Shown in pieces: positions 10,954-22,900 of a DNA stretch of 64,000 bases. Position 1 is the first letter of the stretch. Every line of letters begins with the position of its first letter. The stretch covers positions 496,001 to 560,000 of the forward strand of contig CALSFV010000048.1 of the NCBI GenBank assembly GCA_943737045.1, given 5' to 3'. The notes below the pieces were generated by a model. It saw only the letters and a program-made list of their open reading frames with translations. It ran no database searches and was not told the origin of the DNA. Origin of the DNA: Parapristionchus giblindavisi. Its lineage: Eukaryota; Nematoda; Chromadorea; Rhabditida; Diplogasteridae. Made by a program: the position numbers and the translations under genes.

Positions 10954-13900
10954 ATGCCCGTCGCCGTGATCACAGGTTTGAGCCCTCTTAAATATGGGTT
11001 TAACCGATTTTTACGGTTCTCAACTCTCGTTTTGGTCAGCGATTAGACTTAACCGTATAGGACCGACAACCCAAATGACCGCGGTATTTTGGGTTGTCCA
11101 TCCTATACGGATCACAAGCTATTAGCAGGCTTTAGCGTTGTTTCTGCCAATATCAGTCTGATTTTGTGATATCTTTGGCACTACTCCAGAACCCCAAATC
11201 GCCTGATAAGTGGGCGGAGATAGGGTAGAACTAGACCAAAGATGAGTCACTAGGTAACTATGGTTTAGTGCTGGGAATCCCTAAACTAGGTAGTCCCAGT
11301 TACTTGAGCCTTCTGATTACCTAAACCAGATCAAAGGCATATCTCCTAGGAGCATCGTCTGGCATCGGTCGTGCTACCGCTATCCTCTTCGCACAGAAGA
11401 AATACCAGGTTACCATCCTAATCAGTGATTGTGTTCTCATTACGGTTTACTCAACGATCCCATGCGAACAATAGCAACCATTGCTTTTCTACACATCTTG
11501 TCCAAAGTGGTATAAAAGTTATTATTGACACGGTTTGAGTGCCAACGTTTTCGTGCATTGCATTACGTAGCGGCCGAAACACCATAGCGCACATTATTAG
11601 CTAACTTATTTATTTTTAAAAAAAAGTGCATACTTATTCTTGTACTTCCATTAATATTATTAATTTAATTACACAATACTCCTGTTGCAGCTCTCGCTGA
11701 CTGGTCGGAACGAGAGCGCCCTCAACGAGGTCGTCGATCGATGTGTCGAGCAGGGAGCGAACAGAGATGATGTCAGTTCATCATAGTCATAGTTTGTAGT
11801 TTGATCACTGTAGTTTTGGCTTTTGTCTTATCAAACTTGTTTTGTTTAGGAAACTATTAATTGACTACAAAAGTAATTCTGTTAAAGGGAGCGTTACCTC
11901 ATTCAATTGTCTCTTCATTGCGCACACTATTTCTCTGCTCTTTAACAACGAGAGAGCATTGCACGTCGAAGAGACCATTGAGTGAGGTTACGCTCCCTTT
12001 AAGGTATCTTTTACTCACAATCATGCGTGGGCGGTCATTGCCGCTGAAAATGAAAATCGGGTGGGTCGGACGCAAAAATCGGGGGTCGGAAGCAAAAATG
12101 GAGCTTTTTTGGGAAATCGGGGGGTCGGGTGACAAAAATCGGGGGTGTATGGCCGCTAGCGGCACTGGTGCCCACGTATGCTCACAATCAGTATAGCGTG
12201 CAAATTTGCAAGAAAATGTTAATAAGAAAATGTGCACGTGCAAATTCCACATGCAATTTTGGAACTCTTCGCTCTCGCAATACTCTCTCGCTTTTTGTCT
12301 ACGAGAGAGCGTAGAGTAACCCGATTACTCGATAGATGGATTGACCGATGCCGGTACGAACTGTAACTCGTGAATGAAAACTTTCACCATTGTAACTTTT
12401 TGATTGAGAAAATAGGTTTTGTAACGTGCAGCTCGTGAACAAAGCCTCGTAATTGTTTTGACTAAAACCCTGATCAAAGAACCACTCGATTGGAATTATG
12501 GAAATGGAACGAATGATTTGAGAACAAGGGATGCAAATCCGACGATATGGAAAGCGAGTCTGAGACCCAATTAGCATAGAACTTATCGATGAAAACCAAC
12601 GTTTCGGAACCGAGATTTCGGAACCAACGTTTCGGAACCGAGATTTCGGAACCAACGTTTCGGAACCGAGATTTAGCATCTCAATCAATCTCAATGGTAT
12701 TCCATATTTGGAATGGGCAAGTATTACTAGGCGTTTCAAATAATTTTATAATTTTTTAACTACGCTGCTGCTTTAATTATGATCCTATAATCTTAACTCT
12801 TTCGATCCGTTGGGGTGGTTCCCAAATCTCGGTTCCGAAACGTTGGTTTCAAAATCTCGGTTCCGAAACGTTGGTTTTCGTCGATAAGTTCTATGCTAAT
12901 TTGGTCTCAGGCTCGTTTTCCATATCGTCGGATTTGCATCCCTTGTTCTCAAATCACTCGTTCCATTTCCATAATTCCAATCGAGTGGTTCTTTGATCAG
13001 GGTTTTAGTCAAAACGGTTCTCAAAGATTGTGTTCCGCACTAAAGGGTTCTATTACCGTATTTCCGAAGAATGGATTCTCAGATTAGAGTTCCGATTGAA
13101 TTAGTTTTCATTCACGAGTTACAATTCGTACCGGCATCGATTGACCACTACAGGTCACAATCACTACTGGAGATCTCTCAGCTGCCGCCACTTCCGACGC
13201 CATCGTGCAGAATACGCTCAACAAGTTCGGCCGAATCGATTCACTGGTGAGTTGGCTACGGTATGCACTCTGGGCTGCAAAGTCGTGCATTTGCATTTCA
13301 TTTTCAAGCTTTACATCGATTGTTTTAACCGCTAATTCAATGGAAATAAATGAGAATGAGTCGAGTGCACGAATTTGCACGATTTGTTTCTTAATTATCA
13401 TATTAAAATAGTGCTCATGACTTCTAATGAATGATTTAATTTAAAAAATCATTTTGCACGAAAGCACAACTCTCGTAGCGGCCGAAACACCAGGAAGCAC
13501 AATACTACTTAACAGTTTTATTGTTACAGGTTATTTTAAAATACGTGCATGCATAGCACTCCTGTACATTGATTTATGTATTAAATTTATTGCGGATCTC
13601 TACCACGTGTGTGCTGTGAGAGTGTGGTTGGTGTGGGCGAGACGATACAAATATTTATATTTTACAAATTTTATCTACACCCTGAGCTGGGATCGGGGTA
13701 GGGGGACAAACGATCCCGTTTATCTACTCTTCCTTCTTATCGTCATCATTCTTATCTTCATCCTTCTTTTCATCATCTTTCTTTTCCTCTTCCTTCTTCT
13801 CTTCCTTTTCTTCTTTCTTCTCTTCCTTTTCCTCTTTCTCTTCCTTTTCATCCTTCTTTTCCTCCTTTTCTTCCTTTTTCTTCTCCTCCTTCTCTTCCTT

Positions 13901-16900
13901 TTCTTCCTTCTTCTCTTCCTTTTCGTCCTTCTTCTCCTCTTTCTTCTCCTTCTTGGTATCCTAAACGGAATTCGTTAAGTACTGTAGCTATCTTATCGAT
14001 CGATAGTTGATTACCTTTCCGTCTCCCTTCTTCTTGTTGAAGTGGATATACAGTCTCTTCATAGCTTCGGGATCCTGCAAAGATCAGTCTTCAAGCTACA
14101 CTCAAGCTCACATGACGCCTACAATACCCGATGTCTTACTGTAGCATTCACCTACCGTAGCCACTACCACAACCTTACAGTGCCCCCCCCCCCTATCGTA
14201 CCTTTCCTCGCCATTCCACTCTAGCTTGCTTCTCCGTCTCGTCAGACTTCCTGTAGTAGACGACGAAGTAGTGCTTGTTCGAATCGGGCACCGGCTTGCC
14301 CGGATTGAAGATCAACTGAAATTGAGACATGGCGATGATTCGCAAACGTCGCCTCCCGAACTCGCACACACACACCATGCTAGTTCTTTATTCTAACCCT
14401 ATAAATGGCAGCAGACCGGTCACAATAGGCAACCATCACTCTTTACAGTACTCTACCCGAATCAAGAGAATTCTGCAGTACCTCGAGTACTCTATTCTAA
14501 AGTATGCACTACAGTGTTGTAATGTTATACAGTACTCTACCGTACTCATACCTTAACACCCTCCGTCTCGCCGGGCTTGATGTATCCGAGTGGAGGACGA
14601 ATTCGGAAGAGCTCATTCGAGGTGCACTTTATCTTGAAGAGGTACCGATCCTTGGATGGGTTCTTGATCTACAAAGATGCGATTACGGTATCTGTAAAGA
14701 TCGGTTTTCGAGAGTACGTCGGCCTAGATTACGGTAGTTAGGAATGTGGAGTACGGTAGTTTTGACTACGACATGCATCTGTGCTCGAAGAGCACGGTTG
14801 TTTTAGGTCGTGGTCTGTAGTACCGTAAGACCATTCATTTTGTTCCTGATTACTGTAGTTATAGTTAGTGTGTTTCGCAAGTGATCGAGTACCTTGACGT
14901 ATGTCATACATGCTTCCTCGCCCAGCTTCTCACTGACAAATTCGATTTTCTCTACATCAACCTGAAATGCATTGATGGATTTTTATGACGACGAAACTAC
15001 GATATAAAGAGGGTTAATTAAGCAGAGGTTACTGTAACTGGTTTGAGATTACGGTATGAGTACGGTTACCTCGAGTAGGAATTCTGCCATAGCTCTCTGA
15101 CGTAAGTGCAAAGAGTGTGTGAGATGGATGGTGGGTGTGGAGGGTGAGACCGCCGCACACAAGACAACGATGACAATATAATAAAGTGAAGAATGGATGG
15201 TGAAGTGAAATGGAGTGATGTCAGCCATTTGCATTGTCCTCTAGAATTTTCGTAATCTTGCTATAGAAATCTCTCTAATTTGGTTGTCTCTAGCTATGAA
15301 TTAGGTAAATTGGATATGAATTATATTTGTAAATTAGATTTGTCTTTGTTTGAAGTCCTCTTTATTTCACGCGCTATTTCTTACCCTGTCCAGGGCTACG
15401 TGAGAGAAAGGAGCGGTGAAGAGACCGCGTTCTTTGTTCAATTTGTCAATTTAATTAATGGATTGATAGATAGATTGATTGGATTTAATTAATGGATTGA
15501 TTGGATTGGAGTAATTTGGAGCATACATTTTTGTCCAATGTATCGCTAAAATTGCCTATTTTTCGTATTTCTCTCATTGTTGCTGAAATCTGTAAAAGTG
15601 TTATTTATAAGCCAACCAATTCATATCAATGTGCTCGAAATTGTACGTTGTGATCTATTGTTGGTGTATCTACTAGACTGTGTGAACCAACTTTTGCTTC
15701 TTTCAATTTAATTTCGTTTACGTTAAACTACTTTGACAGTTTACAGTTTAAACACTTTAGCTTGGTAAGGCTCACTGAATCTGGCAATGCGAACAGTCTT
15801 TAATTAACAAAATTCAATTGAAATTCAATTTAGGTGAACGCAGCGGGTATTCTCACTGCTGGCGCTGTGCTGGACGCGCCTCTCGAGCAGTACGATCAGG
15901 TGTTCGACACGAATGTCCGCAGGTACGGTAGGGATATTGATTTATTGGGTACGCTAGGGACATTGATTTATTGGGCACGGTAGGGATATTGATTTATTGG
16001 GTACGGTAGGGATATTGATTTATTGGGTACGGTAGGGATATTGATTTATTGGGTACGGTAGGAGTATTCGTAGGTGCGGAAAGAAATTTTGGTTGACCGG
16101 TTACGGTATGCGGTATTAGTATCGATTGTCTAGGTATCTCATGCACATACGTAGGCAACCTTTATTTATTTATTCCATCAAACATAATGAGAAGAGATAT
16201 ATAAGGGCAGAGAAGGGGTATGTGGATTTCCGTCGCATAAGGCGATTTCGGTTTTGCCACGGTGACAGTTTTCAACCTGTGAGGCAACCTTTGTTGCTAG
16301 AAATTAAAATTGGGTGTGTCCAAGTTGGCGGACCCACTTTTTTTAAATTTTGAATGAATTTTGGCTACATTTTATGGCTCGGGTGCCATGAAACTTTCCA
16401 CTGCGCCACCGACACATCTCTGAATGCGCGCGCATGCTACCAGTTTTTTCGTCGATTTTTAAAATTTGTTTTAAGCATTTCAAAAAAAAATTCGGTAATT
16501 TCTAATATATCCCAATATGAGGAGGAATATCCAGTAAAAAGTTGGTCCTGATCAGTGACTGTGGCCTCAGGCCGTATTCCTTTAGTAGCTGTATTTTCCT
16601 TACTTGCGACCAGACAGAAACAAGCTGAACGAAAGCTGTCAATCAACAACTGTCTGTATTAGAAAACACTTTCGCCCTTTTAGTTACGCTTGATTGACAT
16701 TCATCACAGAAAGTGTACATTCTGTAGCATCCTCCATTCGTCCTCCCATGTGGTCTAGTGGTTAGGATTCGTGGTTTTCACCCACGCGGCCCGGGTTCGA
16801 TTCCCGGCATGGGAAGCTTTCTTTTGTATTTTTGATATCAACGTCTGATTGGGTTTACTTTGTTCAGCTACAACATTAGATCTCCGTCCTCCCATGTGGT

Positions 16901-19900
16901 CTAGTGGTTAGGATTCGTGGTTTTCACCCACGCGGCCCGGGTTCGATTCCCGGCATGGGAAGCTTTGTTTTGTATCTTTTGATATCAACTTCTGATTGGG
17001 GTTACTTTGTTCAGCTACAACATTAGATCTCCGTCCTCCCATGTGGTCTAGTGGTTAGGATTCGTGGTTTTCACCCACGCGGCCCGGGTTCGATTCCCGG
17101 CATGGGAAGCTTTGTTTTGTATCTTTTGATATCAACTTCTGATTGGGGTTACTTTGTTCAGCTATAAAATTAGATCTCCGTCCTCCCATGTGGTCTAGTG
17201 GTTAGGATTCGTGGTTTTCACCCACGCGGCCCGGGTTCGATTCCCGGCATGGGAAGCTTTGTTTTGTATCTTTTGATATCAACTTCTGATTGGGGTTACT
17301 TTGTTCAGCTATAAAATTAGATCTCCGTCCTCCCATGTGGTCTAGTGGTTAGGATTCGTGGTTTTCACCCACGCGGCCCGGGTTCGATTCCCGGCATGGG
17401 AAGCTTTCTTTTGAATCTTTTGATAATATAAGAAAATGATATCAACTTCTGATTGTGGTTACTTTGATCAGCTACAATGTTAGGTCTCCGTCCTCCCATC
17501 TGTTATAATTTTGCCCTTTGCAGTCTCGTCCAGCTCACGCGCGCCGCTCTCCCGCACATTATCAAGACGAAAGGCACGGTCGTCAACGTGAGCAGCATCA
17601 ATGGACCGTGTCCGGTGAGTGAACATCGGCTACAGTAATCTCTAGGACACTACTAGAAGTGATTGATATCTAACAAAATTTTGGCAACCATGCGCAAAGT
17701 TGGGACTATTTTCAAAAAGAAAAAAGCATAATAATTTTAATTTTAATAAGCAAGAAAGCTATAGATGAGAAATGCTGAAAAATTTTCAAGAAAGAGTGCA
17801 TGTTGAGTGTTGTTAGCGTTCCAAGTTTTCTTACAATTAGGTCATGTGTTTAACTTTTCTATAAAGGGCAAACAGTTTGACAGTTATGACAGTTTTGCGA
17901 CCAAAGGATATAATGGCTAATGATGCCTATACAATACTTTCGCCTAATCTACTGCACATCTTTACAGTTCCCGAACGTGACCTACTACTGCATGTCGAAG
18001 GCGGCGGTGGATCAATTCACCAAGTGTCTCGCGCTCGAGATGGCGCCCAATGGCGTCCGCGTGAATGCGGTTTGGTGAGTCTGGGGCAGTTTTTTTTGGA
18101 TTGTGCACCATACACCAATTACCCGAGTTCACCATTGATATGCTACTGTCATAATAATAATAGTTTATCGTTTCTTGGACCATACATTTTCGGTGCCCTC
18201 ATCGATTAATTTTTATATGGTGGGTTGATTTAGAAAAAATCGTGATGTTTCGCTTTAAAGGTGGACTCCCGCGAATATTTTCGTGAACAAAGTGTGCAGA
18301 CAGAATCATAGCAAAAGTCATTCTACATACCGTACACTATTTATTTTATGATGATTCAGCTTATTGATCGCTAGAAACATGAATGAACCATCAGGCCCCG
18401 TGCAGGGAGAGGCGCGTTTTTTTGAAAATAGGAAAGTTCGGCAATAGGATTCGAACCCGCGACCATGCGCTTTCTAGTCAGAAGTTTTACCACTACGCTA
18501 AGGGAACGATAAGTAGTCTCCCTATCTTCTTGCATATCACTACACCCTTGCATTAGCGAGATGTAGGAAATTTGCATGATCATTCGCGGGTCTCCACCTT
18601 TAATTGCAATCTTTCACATAAAAATGAGCTTTATATGGTGGGTGCTGAGAATGAGCCGTATATAGTCAATTCTCACACAGTGAGTGTATGAAAATGTATG
18701 GTCTGGCTGTTTTTTGTGGATTGTGCACCATACACCAATTACCCGAGTAATCATCATTCACCATCACCAATCATTGATATGCTACTATCTTAATAATAAT
18801 AATAGTGTATCGTTTCTTGGACAAGAGAAAGTAACGATATACTGTGAACATACATTTTCGGTGCCCACACCGAATAATTTTTATATGGTGGGTCGATTTA
18901 GAAAAATCGTTATTTTTCGCATAAATTGTATCTTTCAAATAAAAAAAAGAGCTTTATATAGTGGGTCGACTCGGAAAATGAGCCGTATATAGTGGGTCAA
19001 TCCTCACACTGAGAGGGTATGAAAATGTATGTACTGTGAATGTCATATGTTGATTGAATAGGAAGTACGACGAAAATGCTGCAATATCTAGATCACAGCT
19101 TTGATACTATTACGAAAGAAGTGCGGGGTTGGGTGAATTTCAGGCGTACAGATAGTCATCAAGTTTGAATTTGATCAGCTGCATTGATTGATTGATTTGC
19201 AGCCCGGGCGTTACCGTGACCAATCTGCACAGACGCGCCGGACAGGATGACGCGGCCTATGCTGCGGTAAGCATTTCGCTTATTTTCACTTAAAGGGAGC
19301 GAAACCTCTCTCAACGGTCTCTTCGACGCGCAATGCTCTCTCGTTGTTAGAGAACAGAGAAATAGTGTGCGCAATGAAGAGACCATTGAGTGAGGTAACG
19401 CTCCCTTTAAAGGCACACCCCAATCTAATTTTACTCTCCGCATTGGCAATGCTCTCTCTCGCAGACCATACATTTTTGTTCAACTCACATTTGCAGAACT
19501 ATAATCTGACCCGTGATTGTGATAAACGGACCCGATTATAAGCTGGCCCGTAAAATTGGTTAATGTTCGCTTATTTTGGCAAAATATGTGATAAAGTGAC
19601 CCGTTTTTTATAAGCGCACCAATTTATAAACTGACCCGTACCCACAATGTGGGTGCTCGAAAATGTATGTCGCAGACAGAGAACGTGAGAAGAGTGCATT
19701 GCCAATGGGGGAGTTTCAAATGAGCTTGTGGTGTCCCTTTAATAGTTGTTATTTACAATAGCCTATGATGCACGCCAAATGAATCGAGAACCGTATAATT
19801 TCGTTCGTGTTGTTGCCCCTTTGCGAATTTGGGTACGGTAGCATACAGTGGCGGGGACCTCACCAGATTGTTATATATAGTGGGTCGAATTTCGAAATAT

Positions 19901-22900
19901 AGTGGGTAGATTTAGAAAAATCGTTATTTTTCGCCTAAATTTGTGATTTTTCACATAAACAAATGTCCTCATCTTTATCGTAGATCGAGGATACATTTCT
20001 GCCTGGGATTTTTATGGCGCTCGTTACAAGAAATCACCAGGTGGAAAAAGCATCGCATATGATCATGCTGTTGCTTATAAGCATATTATTATAATATATT
20101 TCCGATTCAGTCCGTGATCCAAAGTGCGAAAATTCGCTGTAGGGAGTCACGTAAGGACTCCCTACAACGAATTTTCGCATGTTTCGACCATTTGTGCGCT
20201 GTCATCAATCGATCGTGCTCATTTCTGTTTGGGGTATATTTTGCGCTGGTTACAAGGAATCACCAGGTTCAAAAGCAAGGCGTATGATCATGATATTGCT
20301 TATATTATTATAATATATTTATCCATATCTAGATCCATAGTAAAACAAATCATACATTTTCGGCGCCCTCACCGAATTTTTTATATTGTAGGTCGATTAA
20401 GCAAAATCGTTATTTATTGCATAAATTGTAATCTTTCACATAAACAAATGACCCTTATATAGTGGGTAGATTATAGAAATGAGCCGTGTATGATCGATCC
20501 TCGCATTGCGAGGGTATGAAAATGTCTGATACGGTAGCAGTCTACCGTATTCTTCGGTGTACGGTAAAATTAATCAATAATCGATTAATTGCAGTTCCTC
20601 GAGAAGTCCCGCACGACGCACGCACTAGGAAGACCCGGACAGCCAGAGGAAGTGAGATTATTGATTGATTTTCTATTTTTATCGATCTATTATTGATTGA
20701 ATTATCGATTGATTCGATTTTTTACTAGAGATAATGAATGATTACGAGTGTCTTATCGCTGGTTGACTGTAGTTAGGCGAGTCGGAAACATATCTTCATT
20801 GATCAATCAATTATAAACAATATAAGTAATAGTTTAATATGTAAATGTACTCATAAAATTAGATATTATTGAATCTAAAGTAGTTACAAGTAGAGGCGAG
20901 ATTCACTGTTTCGGCCATTAGGTTCTAGACAGTGAACCTCTCCCAATGGGGTTGGCCATCTTCAGTAGAACCCCCATTGAGTTAGATTGCAAAAGGGTTG
21001 ATTATGATAGTTTCTATAGGTAAAGCATGCAAAATCTCATTTCTATGGTTAGTAATAATACAATAACGTGAACATATACATGAAAATGTGAACATATATA
21101 TGAAAACTATATACATAAAACTATATGAATATATTCGTATTAGTCTAATATTACCAAAATTCATGCATATATCGTTTAACAAGTAAACCTAGTATGTGTA
21201 CAATAATACGTACTTACATATCCTTAAGTCCAATCGATTGAATCCTTATTCCTTAAGTCGTCGGTCATCCTCATATATCTATTGACGTGAGTCGACTAAG
21301 AGGAAGTGAAGAATGGTTAGAGTAATAGAGGCGCATGTGTATCTCTATTCCGGTAGATCACTAGGTTGCGTAGTTATTATCGATCGTCTGGGAAGTGGTC
21401 TCTCTACGTCTACCTCGTATTGGAAACTTTGACTATACCTAAGCACGTTTATCATAGACAACGCATGCAAATATCGCTATTACTAGTTGCATATTTAATG
21501 GATATTGATGGATTAGTGTTCAATGTTCTGAATATTCTTTTATGCACTAAGTATATAGGGTAGTCAATCGATATAAAGTACTTTGTCAATGATTTCATTC
21601 TGTTAACGAAGTCTTTATATTCAGAACAATTTCTGTATATGCGAATAGTTTCACTATGTAGTGTATTTAGACCAATATTAACCGGTGAATTTGATTGGTA
21701 ATGGGGATATCGAATTACGTTGAATTCATAATCATCTGTTTTGTTATATAGTGAGGTTTTAACTTGACCGTTATTAATTATATCGATTTGTAGATCAAGA
21801 AAAGCACAACTATCATCTTGATTGTTAGTTCGTTCTAGAGATAAAGATTTGTGGTACATTTGTCTAGTTAATTTTATGAAGTCCTTGCATTTGCTGGACA
21901 TATGGAATAGATCATCAATATATCTATACGTTCTATTTAATGAATATGCTAATGTATGACCAGCTTTAACTTTCTTAGATAGATATTGAAATTCCATTAC
22001 AGCGAGGGTAAGATCAGCTATCTGGGGCGAAGCATTATTTCCTTGTGGTATTCCTCGTTCTTGTTTGTAATATGTTCCACCGTAAAAAGCATAACTGTTC
22101 TTTAATATATAATCCAACATAAGTTTAATATCATTTTTGTGATAAGTAATGCCTTTTTCTAAACTATTAGTTTTATCATACCGAACATACGTTCCTTGAA
22201 CATTGATGAATTCTGAATTAGCGTTTTTGAATAGTAAGTCAATGAGATAATATAATTTTTCTTTAACAACTTTATGTGGTAAGTTTGTAAATAGTGATGC
22301 AAAGTCAGCACAGAATATATTATTTTTCTCGATTGCATTGTTTTTAAAACCGTTTAACACTTTGAAAGTATTTTGAACAGAGAAGTAAACATTAATTCCA
22401 TTATGTCTAGAAGTAAAATTACAATATGATTTAAAGTGGTTTTGTAGGAATTTAAGGATTCTTTGAAGTTGAATCGATAATGGTTTAAGACTACTATTAT
22501 GTGCACCGGTGATAAATCGGAATTTTATGGGTGTTTTGTGCATTTTTGGTATTCCATATATGCGAGGTAGAGCACATTCCATATTTCTGGGAATTGACAT
22601 ACTGAGTGTGAACTGTAAGTGATCTTTGATCTTTGATTCGTAATCAAGGTCATTAACTTGTACATAAGTTCTCTCGTTATCATTTGATGTATTCATCTCT
22701 TGTTCCATCATCTTGAGATATAACTTTTTACACGTGAATGCATAATTTCCAGATGCTTTGTCTACCATAGTAATTATAAAGTCATTTTTAAGTTGTTTTA
22801 ACTGTTTAGTATATCGTGTTAAGTCTTTTGCGTCAATATTTAAATTCAATTTATTAAGCTTTTCCTTTATTTTCGGAATAATGTGTTTAATGACTTTATT

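Larger units (their letters stand above)
16730..17500 (+). repeat. tandem array of a 146-147-bp unit carrying tRNA-Glu
   Basis: tRNA starts at 16744, 16890, 17037, 17184 and 17331 give periods of 146, 147, 147, 147. The unit includes GATCTCCGTCC upstream and a TTTTGATATCAACTTCTGAT spacer downstream. A sixth unit is cut off at 17497 just as its tRNA would begin. SDR exon 6 follows at 17524. Confidence 0.95.
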
